From contig NZ_JAXIVU010000011.1 in the NCBI RefSeq assembly GCF_034259425.1, positions 20,426 to 84,425 of the forward strand: a stretch of 64,000 nt of DNA, given 5' to 3'. The notes under the pieces are model-generated. The model was not told the origin of the DNA and made no database searches. It saw only the letters and a program-made list of their open reading frames with translations. This document shows positions 46,005 to 55,220 of the stretch, in pieces (the first letter of the stretch is position 1; each line of letters opens with the position of its first letter). Made by a program: the position numbers and the translations under genes. Origin of the DNA: Denitrificimonas halotolerans (GTDB taxonomy: Bacteria > Pseudomonadota > Gammaproteobacteria > Pseudomonadales > Pseudomonadaceae).

Positions 46005-46463
46005 ATGAATACAAGTACACCTTTAGATACACTGATTGAATTGGCCCGCGAAGCCCGTGATCAAGCTGCACAAATGCTGGCCAGTGAACGACGCAATCAA
46101 AACCAATTAAATGAACAATTGACCCTGCTCAATAATTACCGCTTGGAATACGCTAGCCGCTTGCAAGAGCTGCTGCACAGTGGCATAGAACCTGCTACGC
46201 TACACAATTACCAGCAGTTTTTAAGCTCTTTAGATGCGTCTATTGCACGTGCTTATCAAGCGATTAATCAACAGCAGCAAAGGGTTATAAGTAGCCAAAA
46301 AAACTGGCAACAACAACAGCGAAAGCTGTCGTCTTATACCACCCTTAATAATCGCCGTGCGGATGAAGCAACTCGACAAATGTTACGCAATGAACAACGG
46401 CAAAACGATGAATTGACGACGAATGCTTTCGCTCGTAAAAGTAAACGTGGCTTCACCCCATAA
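46005..46463 (+). CDS. fliJ: Flagellar export chaperone FliJ
   Basis: 152 residues of antiparallel coiled coil (RNQNQLNEQLTLLNNYRLEY; FLSSLDASIARAYQAINQQQ). It is the central stalk of the FliHIJ ATPase and an escort for chaperones. It follows fliI by two bases. Confidence 0.92.
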   Translation: MNTSTPLDTLIELAREARDQAAQMLASERRNQNQLNEQLTLLNNYRLEYASRLQELLHSGIEPATLHNYQQFLSSLDASIARAYQAINQQQQRVISSQKNWQQQQRKLSSYTTLNNRRADEATRQMLRNEQRQNDELTTNAFARKSKRGFTP

Positions 46464-46481
46464 GGGTGGCGAGGAGACTTG

Positions 46482-47723
46482 ATGGACATCACTTTATTAT
46501 TAGCCACTCATGGCAACACAAGCACACGCTCAACGGCCCAAGTTGGGCATCAAGCACTCACTGCCAATGGCCCCAATTTTGCGCAACAACTATCGGCTTT
46601 AGCTGCTCAAATGCACATGGGCACAGCTCAGCCTGCTCTACTCGCAGAACAACAAACACAGCTTGATGCTGAGCTCACACAAAAAAAGCATCCAACTGAA
46701 CTCGATTTAGCAGAAGCAGCTGCGCTACTCGCACAACTGGCGCCCTCATCTGTGCCACAGCCGCTACCAACTGCTCAGACTGCAACTCAATCGAGCCTAC
46801 AACCGCTTGTTGCAAGCATGTCAACTGCTATGTCAGCTTCAGCCTTAGCCAGCATCAGCCAGCGCTTAAACCTAATAGAACAGGCTGGCTCATTGCATTC
46901 AGTCCAATCACACACACTTGCCTTGAACACGCACACGCTGGAAGCAACACCTTTAGCTGCACATTTGCAAACCTCCACAACGCAGCCTGTTCATGCTGAG
47001 CCAAACGCTCCTTTAGTGGCTCCTCAATTTACACCTGAGTTAAACTCAGCAGAAAATGCTGACCGTCAAGGCTCTTTACCTACCAAGGTTGAGCCCAATG
47101 AGCACAACCTCAAAATACAGCAAAATGCGACTGCAGATACTAACGTCCTGACGCAGAGCAACACAATAAAGGAACATCTCACTGGCTTAGCACTGCAAGC
47201 TGATGCAGAACCTAGCTTAGTGCAAAACAACCCACTCAATACAAGCACTCAAGCCACTCTACCCCCTATACAATCAGCCGGCAGTACAGTTTTATCAGCA
47301 CCTGTGGCTACACAAGCGTGGCAACAACAACTGGGCCAGCACATGATTGGATTGGCGATGCGCGGTGAGCAACACTTAGAATTGCACCTCAATCCAGCTG
47401 AGTTGGGTCCATTGCAAATTAGTTTAAAACTGGCTGAACAAGGCGCTCAAGCACACTTTATCTCAGCTAACAGTGCCGTGCGCCATGCTATTGAACAGGC
47501 GCTCCCTCAGCTGCGCGAAGCCTTATCAGAACAAGGCATCAGCTTGGGTGAGACGTCTGTGGATGCGCAACAACATGACTCCGGTACATTTGCTCAGGAA
47601 CAGTCCAAGCGTGACCCTGCTTCGCTAGCACTCAGCAATACCAATGAGGTCGCACCTGTGGCTACAGCAGAACACCCTTCGCGCCATGTGGTCATGGATG
47701 GCCGTATCGACTTATATGCTTAA
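46482..47723 (+). CDS. fliK: Flagellar hook-length control protein FliK (canonical position)
   Basis: 413 residues from an ATG with GAGGAG five bases upstream. The N-terminal 280 residues are a Gln/Thr/Ala-rich, presumably extended ruler. The Flg_hook domain (about 285-365) contains LELHLNPAELGPLQISLKL and AVRHAIEQALPQLREAL. It measures the hook and tells FlhB to switch. Last gene of fliFGHIJK; a 123-base gap to fliL follows. Confidence 0.94.
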   Translation: MDITLLLATHGNTSTRSTAQVGHQALTANGPNFAQQLSALAAQMHMGTAQPALLAEQQTQLDAELTQKKHPTELDLAEAAALLAQLAPSSVPQPLPTAQTATQSSLQPLVASMSTAMSASALASISQRLNLIEQAGSLHSVQSHTLALNTHTLEATPLAAHLQTSTTQPVHAEPNAPLVAPQFTPELNSAENADRQGSLPTKVEPNEHNLKIQQNATADTNVLTQSNTIKEHLTGLALQADAEPSLVQNNPLNTSTQATLPPIQSAGSTVLSAPVATQAWQQQLGQHMIGLAMRGEQHLELHLNPAELGPLQISLKLAEQGAQAHFISANSAVRHAIEQALPQLREALSEQGISLGETSVDAQQHDSGTFAQEQSKRDPASLALSNTNEVAPVATAEHPSRHVVMDGRIDLYA

Positions 47724-47846
47724 GTGCATAGACATTATAAAATAAGCTCATTTAAGCAGCTGTTTCTCACATTTTGAACGCTGCTGAGTGCTTGTATATT
47801 AACCCTAGATGCGTAAGCGCTGACTTCTAACAAATAGGTGAATTTT

Positions 47847-48323
47847 ATGGCAAAGGTTCAAGCAGGCCGCAGTAAAACAGGTTTGCTACTGGTTGTTCTC
47901 ATCATTGTTGTTTTAGCTTCAACAGGTATTAATGTCTATTACCTGACACAGGATCGTACCGCTGAACCAACTGCTGAGGCGAAGCCCACACCTGCCCCAG
48001 CCCCAGAACTGATTTTTGTTACCATTGATCCCTTTACAGTGAACTTACAAGACGGTGACTATGACTCACGCTTACTCTACACAGGACTGTCTTTAAAAGT
48101 CGGTAACGCACAAACCCGTAATGCCATTGAGCGCAATATGCCCTTAATTCGCAATCGCCTGCTGTTATTATTGTCTGAGCAAAACCCAAGGGAAGTGACA
48201 GCCGTTGGTGGTAAACAACGGCTGGCAGAAAAAATTCTTGAGCAACTGAAACGTCCGCTCGACCCCACACAGCCTGAACTTATTATTCATGACGTTCTGT
48301 TTACAGAATTTATTGTCCAGTAA
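47847..48323 (+). CDS. fliL: Flagellar basal-body protein FliL
   Basis: 158 residues from an ATG with AGGTG six bases upstream. There is one N-terminal membrane helix (about 12-32), then a Pro/Ala linker and the periplasmic domain (FVTIDPFTVNLQDGDYDSRL). It surrounds and supports stators. First gene of fliLMNOPQR. Confidence 0.95.
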   Translation: MAKVQAGRSKTGLLLVVLIIVVLASTGINVYYLTQDRTAEPTAEAKPTPAPAPELIFVTIDPFTVNLQDGDYDSRLLYTGLSLKVGNAQTRNAIERNMPLIRNRLLLLLSEQNPREVTAVGGKQRLAEKILEQLKRPLDPTQPELIIHDVLFTEFIVQ

Positions 48324-48343
48324 CCGGATTACTTCATTAGCCC

Positions 48344-49411
48344 ATGTCTAAAGACGAACTGCTGTCACAGCAAGAAATTGATGCGTTGCTTAGCGGCGCC
48401 TTCAACGACGAAGATGAAGCGCCAGCCAACACCGAAACACCGCGCCTACGCCCGTTTGATCCAGCTAATCAGCACCGGATTATTCGTGACCGCCTGCATG
48501 CCTTGGATATTATTAACGAGCGTTTTGCCCGTCAATTTCGCATGTCAATGTTTAACCTGATTCGCCGCAGCGCAGACATCACCGTTGGCTCTGTAAGCTA
48601 TCAAAGCTACAGTGAGTTTGCCCGCAATATGCCGGTACCCACCAACATCAATTTAATTTCTATGAAGCCTTTGCGTGGTTCTGCTCTTGTTGTTTTCCCC
48701 CCGAGCCTCGTATTTATGGTGGTGGAAAACCTCTTCGGCGGTGACGGACGCTTTCTTACCAAACCTGAGGGGCGTGATTTTACTAATACAGAGCAGCGCA
48801 TTATTTTGCGCATTCTGAATTTAGCCATTGAAGCCTATCAAGATTCTTGGCATGCAGTGTTTCCACTCGAAATCAAATACTTACGCTCAGAGATGCAGAC
48901 TAAATTTGCCAATATCACCAACTCACCAAACGAAATCGTGGTCAATACCACTTTTCATTTGGAAGTAGGCAATGTGGCCAGTGATTTTCAAATTTGTATT
49001 CCCTACGCCATGATTGAGCCACTGCGTGACAAACTCAGTGATATGAAAACCGATAGCAATACAGCCAGCGATCGCGCTTGGACTCAGCGTTTAGCCAAAG
49101 AGATCAAACATTCAGAAGTTGAGCTGATCGCAGATTTTGTCACTGTCCCTATCCGCATTGCAGAAGTAATGGCACTGAAAGTTGGGGATGTAATCCCCAT
49201 AGAACTGCCAGATACAGTCACAGCCGGTGTGGACGGTATTCCTGTGATGAAATGTGAGTTTGGCAGCCTACAAGAACAACGCGCCTTGCGGGTAAAGCGC
49301 CTAATTGATCACTCACTGAACAGTCCACCTTCTACTACCAATTTTTTAAAAGACCAGCAGTCGCAAGCTAAACCCGCTAAAGCGAAGGAGCCTCATCATG
49401 ACAAACCCTAA
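48344..49411 (+). CDS. fliM: Flagellar motor switch protein FliM
   Basis: 355 residues. The extreme N-terminus, LLSQQEIDALLSG, is the CheY-P binding helix. The CheC-like middle domain includes GSALVVFPPSLVFMVVENLF, and a C-terminal SpoA domain joins FliN. It receives the chemotaxis signal and sets rotation sense. It overlaps fliN by 14 bases. Confidence 0.97.
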   Translation: MSKDELLSQQEIDALLSGAFNDEDEAPANTETPRLRPFDPANQHRIIRDRLHALDIINERFARQFRMSMFNLIRRSADITVGSVSYQSYSEFARNMPVPTNINLISMKPLRGSALVVFPPSLVFMVVENLFGGDGRFLTKPEGRDFTNTEQRIILRILNLAIEAYQDSWHAVFPLEIKYLRSEMQTKFANITNSPNEIVVNTTFHLEVGNVASDFQICIPYAMIEPLRDKLSDMKTDSNTASDRAWTQRLAKEIKHSEVELIADFVTVPIRIAEVMALKVGDVIPIELPDTVTAGVDGIPVMKCEFGSLQEQRALRVKRLIDHSLNSPPSTTNFLKDQQSQAKPAKAKEPHHDKP

Positions 49412-50009
49412 CAATCCAGAGCAACCCACTACTGATGATGCCTTGAATACAAATGAACAGACAGCAGAGCATCAACAATCTTCAGTTGAAGCTGATGACA
49501 TCTGGGCGGAAGCCATGGCTGAACAGGCTCAAAGTGAAGACCCTTGGAGCGAGGCAATGGCTGAACAGCAAGGCAACGACCCATGGGCCGAAGCACTCGC
49601 AGAACAAGCTGAACAAAGCCCAGCAAGTGACGACGACCCCTGGGCCGCTGCTTTAGCTGAACAAAGTAGCGCGACAACAGGCACCGTACAAGCGGCCAGT
49701 AAAAGTGTCTTCAAACCCTTGGAAAACAATGCCAGCAGCGGCGCCGCACGCAATTTAGATATGATCTTGGACATCCCCGTCAAACTGACGGTAGAGTTAG
49801 GCCGTACGCGCATTACCATTAAGCAACTGTTGGAACTTTCACAAGGTTCAGTGATCGAGCTTGACGGTTTAGCTGGTGAACCCATGGACATTCAAATCAA
49901 TGACTATTTGATTGCTCAAGGCGAAGTGGTGGTGATGGATGATAAGTACGGCATTCGTATTACAGAAATCGTCACTCCGTCCGAACGCTTACAAAAACTT
50001 AACCGATGA
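49398..50009 (+). CDS. fliN: Flagellar motor switch protein FliN with repeated N-terminal motif
   Basis: 203 residues; E. coli FliN has 137. The C-terminal SpoA domain is normal (ILDIPVKLTVELGRTRITIK to ITEIVTPSERLQKL). The extra length is an acidic N-terminus with four tandem copies of DPW-A/S-EA-L/M-AEQ at residues 33-43, 48-57, 61-70 and 80-89; E. coli has one such copy (LWAEALSEQ). It builds the lower C-ring and binds FliH. The effect of the repeats is unknown. Confidence 0.95.
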   Translation: MTNPNNPEQPTTDDALNTNEQTAEHQQSSVEADDIWAEAMAEQAQSEDPWSEAMAEQQGNDPWAEALAEQAEQSPASDDDPWAAALAEQSSATTGTVQAASKSVFKPLENNASSGAARNLDMILDIPVKLTVELGRTRITIKQLLELSQGSVIELDGLAGEPMDIQINDYLIAQGEVVVMDDKYGIRITEIVTPSERLQKLNR

Positions 50010-50416
50010 ACACTGCTAACGTCACTGCTGCAACCCATAGCGACACACTCATTGGCATGGCCATGCTAGGTAAAATCACTGTTGTTTTACTCTTTATCAT
50101 CGCCTTAATTTTACTGCTGAGCTATGTTGTGAAACGCTCTGGACTACACGGCATGGGTACGAACGGCAAGCTAAAAGTGATCAGCAGCACCGCCGTTGGA
50201 GTAAAGGAACGTGTGGTAATTGTAGAAGTGGACGATACTTGGTTAGTTTTGGGGGTAGCCAGTGGTCAAGTAAGCAAACTGCATCAAATGCCCGCGCAAA
50301 TCAAACCTGCGCCAGAACCTACGCCACAAAGTAACGGCTTTACTCGCCGTTTTACTCAAGCCTTAAAACAACAAAGCCAGGAGCGGTTAAAACGCTCATC
50401 GCAGGACGAGGGTTAA
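50006..50416 (+). CDS. fliO: Flagellar export assembly protein FliO
   Basis: 136 residues with one membrane helix (about 22-44) and the FliO core (KLKVISSTAVGVKERVVIVE, then WLVLGV). It is a scaffold for FliP ring assembly. Overlaps fliN by four bases (ATGA). Confidence 0.94.
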   Translation: MNTANVTAATHSDTLIGMAMLGKITVVLLFIIALILLLSYVVKRSGLHGMGTNGKLKVISSTAVGVKERVVIVEVDDTWLVLGVASGQVSKLHQMPAQIKPAPEPTPQSNGFTRRFTQALKQQSQERLKRSSQDEG

Positions 50417-50418
50417 TC

Positions 50419-51180
50419 ATGCGCCTAATGCCAAGCGCTCGAGTATTCAGCGCTCTATTTTTACTGATCGCTTTACCTTTCTGCTCCAATATGGCTTTAG
50501 CCCAAGGTTTGCCAGGCATTGTGAGCCAGCCAACAGCCGATGGTGGGCAGCAGTGGTCAATTCAGTTACAAACCCTGCTTTTACTTAGCAGTATGGCTTT
50601 TATACCAGCCATGATCCTACTGACCACCAGCTTTACTCGAATCATTATTGTCCTCAGCTTATTGCGTACCGCCATGGGTACGCAATCGGCACCACCCAAT
50701 CAAGTATTACTGGGACTGGCCCTGTTTTTAACCTTTTTTGTCATGTCACCAGTCATCAGCCAAATTTATGAAACGGCATGGCAACCTTTCACCGCGGAAG
50801 AAATCAATATTGAGCAGTTTCTTAGTATTGGCAGCCAGCCATTACGCGAATTTATGCTCAATCAAACCCGTGATACGGATTTAGCTCTGTTTACAAACCT
50901 AGCTAAAGTCGGCCCAATGCAGGGACCTGAAGACTTACCCATGCATGTTCTCATGCCCGCTTTTGTGACCAGTGAATTAAAAACCGCTTTCCAAATAGGC
51001 TTTACGATTTTTATTCCTTTTTTAATTATCGATTTAGTGGTAGCCAGTGTTTTAATGGCTCTAGGTATGATGATGGTTCCACCGGCAACAATCTCTTTGC
51101 CCTTTAAACTCATGTTGTTTGTGCTTGTAGATGGCTGGCAGCTGATCATTGGCTCCTTAGCCCAAAGCTTCTATGTATAA
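50419..51180 (+). CDS. fliP: Flagellar export gate protein FliP
   Basis: 253 residues. A cleavable signal peptide (to about ALA/QG at residue 28) and four membrane helices are visible, with PAMILLTTSFTRIIIVLSLL and FQIGFTIFIPFLIIDLVVAS as family signatures. Five copies form the core of the export gate with FliQ and FliR. Confidence 0.97.
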   Translation: MRLMPSARVFSALFLLIALPFCSNMALAQGLPGIVSQPTADGGQQWSIQLQTLLLLSSMAFIPAMILLTTSFTRIIIVLSLLRTAMGTQSAPPNQVLLGLALFLTFFVMSPVISQIYETAWQPFTAEEINIEQFLSIGSQPLREFMLNQTRDTDLALFTNLAKVGPMQGPEDLPMHVLMPAFVTSELKTAFQIGFTIFIPFLIIDLVVASVLMALGMMMVPPATISLPFKLMLFVLVDGWQLIIGSLAQSFYV

Positions 51181-51206
51181 TCCCCTTAAACATTTGAGGA
51201 CAACCC

Positions 51207-51476
51207 ATGACTCCCGAAGCTGTAATGGATCTCGCCTACCAAGGCATGCAAGTCACTTTAATGATGGCCGCCCCGCTCCTGCTCACCGCACTTTTATTAG
51301 GTTTATTAGTGAGTCTATTTCAGGCTGCTACGCAAATTAACGAAATGACCTTGTCTTTTATCCCCAAGATTCTTGGAGTGTTTACTGTTTTGATTATTGC
51401 AGGACCTTATCTGTTAAAGCTGATCATTGACTTCACCCACAAACTCTTTACCAATATCCCTTTTATGGTGTCTTAA
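51207..51476 (+). CDS. fliQ: Flagellar export gate protein FliQ
   Basis: 89 residues with two membrane helices; LLVSLFQAATQINEMTLSFI is the family signature. GAGGA precedes the ATG. Confidence 0.97.
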   Translation: MTPEAVMDLAYQGMQVTLMMAAPLLLTALLLGLLVSLFQAATQINEMTLSFIPKILGVFTVLIIAGPYLLKLIIDFTHKLFTNIPFMVS

Positions 51477-51482
51477 CCCATT

Positions 51483-52274
51483 ATGGTTGAGGTCACCTTT
51501 GCCCAATTGCAGGGTTGGCTAGTTGCGTTTCTCTGGCCCTTTATTCGCTTAAGCTCATTTTTTGTGGCCAGCCCTTTGCTAGGTCACTCAAGCATTCCTA
51601 ATCAAGTTAAAATTGCCTTGGCTGCACTTTTAACCCTTATTGTTGCCCCCAGCATTGGTCCATTGCCAGCTGTACCTTTAGTATCTTGGGCGGGATTGGG
51701 CATCATCATTGAGCAAATGCTGATTGGACTATCAATGGGTTTGATCATGCATATTTTATTTGCTGCTGTGCAGGCCGCAGGTGAGTTTATTGGACTACAA
51801 ATGGGCTTGGCGTTTGCAACTTTTTTCTCGCCCGACACTGGGGCCAACACCATGATCTTGTCGCGCTTACTCTACATGATCACTTTGCTATTTTTTCTGG
51901 CTCTTGACGGTCATCTGCTACTGATTCAAATTTTAGCCAATACCTTTACCAGCTTACCTATAGGAATCGCAGGCCTACCCAACTTAGGGGCATTTGATCT
52001 GCTAGCACGCTTTGGTAGTACAATCTTTTTCTCTGGCATGCTACTGGCCTTACCTGTAATGGCATCTTTATTAACTATCAATTTATCTTTAGGCATTTTA
52101 AATCGTGCAGCACCGCAATTAACGGTATTTTCAGTTGGCTTCCCACTGACCCTCACCATGGGCATTTTCTTACTGATGATTTTAATGACTGACCTTGGCT
52201 CCTTTTTAGAGCGTTTATTCAGTCATGGCTTAGGCTTTATGCAACAGTTTGTCGAAGCACTAGCGCCATTTTGA
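51483..52274 (+). CDS. fliR: Flagellar export gate protein FliR
   Basis: 263 residues with about six membrane helices (GLQMGLAFATFFSPDTGAN is conserved; LSLGILNRAAPQLTVFSVGF marks the C-terminal half). It is the single-copy subunit of the FliPQR gate. Its TGA stop (52272-52274) lies in the TTGA end of an IS right-end fragment, so the C-terminus may have been shortened or altered by the insertion. Last gene of fliLMNOPQR. Confidence 0.96.
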   Translation: MVEVTFAQLQGWLVAFLWPFIRLSSFFVASPLLGHSSIPNQVKIALAALLTLIVAPSIGPLPAVPLVSWAGLGIIIEQMLIGLSMGLIMHILFAAVQAAGEFIGLQMGLAFATFFSPDTGANTMILSRLLYMITLLFFLALDGHLLLIQILANTFTSLPIGIAGLPNLGAFDLLARFGSTIFFSGMLLALPVMASLLTINLSLGILNRAAPQLTVFSVGFPLTLTMGIFLLMILMTDLGSFLERLFSHGLGFMQQFVEALAPF

Positions 52275-52304
52275 CATCCTCCCCGACCTAAAGAACGGGA
52301 AGAA
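52271..52304 (-). mobile_element. IS605-type right-end stub between fliR and flgL (copy C)
   Basis: TTGACATCCTCCCCGACCTA and the following hairpin bases match the right ends at 5619, 6981 and 63802 for about 30 bases, then similarity stops. No tnpB and no left end remain. The degraded hairpin sits between the convergent fliR and flgL and may serve as a weak terminator. Confidence 0.8.
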
Positions 52305-52306
52305 TA

Positions 52307-53515
52307 TCAATTTAAGTAATTGAACAAGGTCATACCTTGAATATCAACAAAAGACTTCTGTGCAGCTTGTAAGCCAACCATACGTAGGCTGTACTCTGCT
52401 GCTGCTTGTACATAATCCAAATCAAGCAAATCAGATAAAGTCTGCTCATAATTGAGCATACGGTTACCTGCCACAGTATCAATCACATCCAACTCATTTA
52501 AACGCGCACCCACTGAAGCACGCACAGTAAGGACATTATCTAGACTATTATCCAGCTCACGCATTACCGTTTTTAAAGTATTATCTAACTGAGCTTGTTG
52601 CTTAGGATCGCCAGCAACAGCTGTATCTAAAACTGCAATGGCCTTTTCTAAACTGGCGAAAAGGTCCGGATTCATGTTCTGAGCTGTACCCAACTGAATG
52701 CTATCGCCATCGGCTGGTATACCTTCTAGAGTAAGTGACAGCCCTGCAAATTCAATCGGTTGACCTGGCTCATAGGTCAGTAAAGAGGCTCCCCCGTCAG
52801 TGCTATAGCTGTAACTGCCATCAGCGTTTTCTGTGAAGCTCAGCGTAAAACTAGCACCGTAATTCGCATCACTACTATTAAGCACTAGCGGCCCACTAAA
52901 GGTGAGGGTACCTGCATTATCAGCCGCAGCTTCGGCAATATAGCCAGCACTGCTGTGGACACTGCGAAAAACAGTATTGCCATTATCCGCTACCGGCATT
53001 AAGCGCGAAGCATCCACTCGCTGTTCGCGGGCGGTGTTACCACCGACATAACTGACTTTACCCGCTGCGTCTTTAATAAAGGGAGCGGAATTGTCTTGAT
53101 AACCGGCAAATAAATAACGACCGTTACCGTCAGTTACATTAGCCTGACCGTACAACGTTTCATAAATACTTTTTAACTCTGCCGCCACCGAACTGCGATC
53201 AGCATCACTTAAAGTACCGTTCGCCCCTTGCACCAACAGGGTCTTAGCGCTGATTACTGCATCACTGATGCTGTTCAACACACTTTCTTCTTGGGCTAAA
53301 GCATTACGGGCAGTGATTCGAGCGTCCATATACTGCTGAGTAATGGCTTTTGCTTGCCCTACACCAACAGCACGTGAAGCTGCTTGTGGATCATCGGATG
53401 GATTAATCACCCGCTTACCGGTGGCAAACTGCTGACCAACTTTAAGGAAATCACTTTGCTGACGATTCAGCGAAGACGTGTTTCGCTCAAAAATAGTCAA
53501 AGTACTGATACGCAT
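52307..53515 (-). CDS. flgL: Hook-filament junction protein FlgL
   Basis: 402 residues. The flagellin-like termini (RISTLTIFERNTSSLNRQQ; LDYVQAAAEYSLRMVGLQAA) surround a central beta domain. It joins hook to filament with FlgK. It starts 23 bases after flgK. Confidence 0.96.
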   Translation of the reverse strand: MRISTLTIFERNTSSLNRQQSDFLKVGQQFATGKRVINPSDDPQAASRAVGVGQAKAITQQYMDARITARNALAQEESVLNSISDAVISAKTLLVQGANGTLSDADRSSVAAELKSIYETLYGQANVTDGNGRYLFAGYQDNSAPFIKDAAGKVSYVGGNTAREQRVDASRLMPVADNGNTVFRSVHSSAGYIAEAAADNAGTLTFSGPLVLNSSDANYGASFTLSFTENADGSYSYSTDGGASLLTYEPGQPIEFAGLSLTLEGIPADGDSIQLGTAQNMNPDLFASLEKAIAVLDTAVAGDPKQQAQLDNTLKTVMRELDNSLDNVLTVRASVGARLNELDVIDTVAGNRMLNYEQTLSDLLDLDYVQAAAEYSLRMVGLQAAQKSFVDIQGMTLFNYLN

Positions 53516-53538
53516 AATCTATCTTCTCCTTCAGTCGA

Positions 53539-55161
53539 TCAGGTACGCAGACCTAAAAGGACATCAATAATAGTGCCACCGACTTCAATAACCCGCGCAT
53601 TAGCTTGATAGTACTGCTGATAACGCAATAAGTTTGCAGCTTCTTCATCTAGGTTCACCCCAGACTCTGACTGCTGCAGACCACGCAGTTGCTCATTTAG
53701 ACCCTGCTGAGCAGTCAAGTTTACATTCACCACGTTGGTGCGATTACCCACATCACTGACCAACGCACCATAAGCCTGACTTAAAGTTGCATGTCCACCA
53801 ACAACCTGTTTACTTTGCAAGTTCTGCAAAGCAATAGCGTTACGGTTATCTCCAGTCCCCGCATCCGCATCGTTATTTGCTGCTGCAATCTGCGCTGCAT
53901 CTTGGATTTTACTGTCAAACTCACTGGCTGCACGCTGCAAAGGGTTCAAGTGAAATTGCTCACCTTCTGCCGGAGTTCCAGTTAAGGTTAGTTTCAGACC
54001 AGCAAAGCTCAAAGTACCCGCCGCCGGATCATAATCAGCAACCACTGCTACACCGGTATCACGCTGGGTGACCTGCATCTGCCCGCCTGTATAATGAATA
54101 TCGTAGCTGGCAGCTTTCAACTGATCAATCTGATCCACATCAAATGCTGCTGCAAACTCAACACCACTGCTATTGTTACTATTGCTATAGACACGGGGCT
54201 CTCCGATAGCAAAAAAATCTTGTCCAACCGCCCCATTTAAATCTAAGCCTTGCTTATGTTGCTCGTTGAAACTGACCGCAAAAGACACCGCCAGTTGACC
54301 GAGCTGGTTCTGAGTTTTATCCAATGTTTCAGAGCGAAAGCTCAACAAACCACCTAATGTGCCTTGTTTAAATGTATGATCTTTTAATTCAATTAAGTTG
54401 CCAGCTGAGTCGTTATAACCCACCACCATACGTGCTGGATCCCCTGCAGACCTCATCGCTTCGAGCTTATAGGTATGAGTCCCCGCCACTAACGGCTGAC
54501 CATTACCAATGCTCAGGTGATACACATCACCGTCTTGAATGTTCAGTTTCACATCAGCTCGGGCGCTCAAATCAGCCACAAGTTGGTCACGTTGGTTCAA
54601 TAAACTATTAGGTGCTATACCTGTTTTAGCACGGGCCAAACCAATCTCACGATTCAAATTGGCCACCTGTTCAGCAAGGTTATTGATCTGCACAATTTCA
54701 TCGCGCACCTGCCCATTGATTCCTTGCTGCATATCATTAAGGTAATCATCAAAGGATCTAAATTGTGCCGTTAGTGTGTTTGCAGTACCCAAAACGCCTT
54801 GACGTGCAGCTGGATCGGAAGGATTACCCACTAGATCTTCAACAGACGAGAAAAAAGACTGCATTAAAGGTGCCAAACCCGCTTCTTGGTCAGCCAGTAA
54901 ACTGTCCACCTGATGCACCTGCGTTTGATAAGCTTGCAAGGCACTGAACTTACCGCTCGATGCATTGAGCTGGGTGGCAACAAAGTGATTAAACTGGCGT
55001 TGGATATCATACACCCTGACGCCTCCCGCTTTGGCTTCACCCAAGATAGGGATTTCGCGGTTATAGCCTGGAGTGTACACGTTATTGATGTTATTACCTG
55101 TGGTGTACAAGGCTTTTTGTGAGGCATTAAGGCCACTGACGCCGATCGAAAAAATACTCAT
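53539..55161 (-). CDS. flgK: Hook-filament junction protein FlgK
   Basis: 540 residues. The N-terminal rod/hook motif (SQKALYTTGNNINNVYTPGY) and C-terminal flagellin-like helix (LLRYQQYYQANARVIEV) are present. It has its own consensus sigma-28 promoter in the 59-base gap after flgJ, so flgKL can be made late, separately from the rod-hook genes. Confidence 0.96.
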   Translation of the reverse strand: MSIFSIGVSGLNASQKALYTTGNNINNVYTPGYNREIPILGEAKAGGVRVYDIQRQFNHFVATQLNASSGKFSALQAYQTQVHQVDSLLADQEAGLAPLMQSFFSSVEDLVGNPSDPAARQGVLGTANTLTAQFRSFDDYLNDMQQGINGQVRDEIVQINNLAEQVANLNREIGLARAKTGIAPNSLLNQRDQLVADLSARADVKLNIQDGDVYHLSIGNGQPLVAGTHTYKLEAMRSAGDPARMVVGYNDSAGNLIELKDHTFKQGTLGGLLSFRSETLDKTQNQLGQLAVSFAVSFNEQHKQGLDLNGAVGQDFFAIGEPRVYSNSNNSSGVEFAAAFDVDQIDQLKAASYDIHYTGGQMQVTQRDTGVAVVADYDPAAGTLSFAGLKLTLTGTPAEGEQFHLNPLQRAASEFDSKIQDAAQIAAANNDADAGTGDNRNAIALQNLQSKQVVGGHATLSQAYGALVSDVGNRTNVVNVNLTAQQGLNEQLRGLQQSESGVNLDEEAANLLRYQQYYQANARVIEVGGTIIDVLLGLRT

Positions 55162-55190
55162 GCTGTGGTTTCCTTAACTGATTACTTTGC

Positions 55191-55217
55191 TTATCGGCCG
55201 TAAGCTGTAAAACTTTA
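55191..55217 (-). promoter_or_regulatory. Sigma-28 promoter for flgKL
   Basis: On minus: TAAA-N15-GCCGATAA, an exact match, 30 bases before the flgK ATG. Confidence 0.85.
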
Positions 55218-55220
55218 ATA

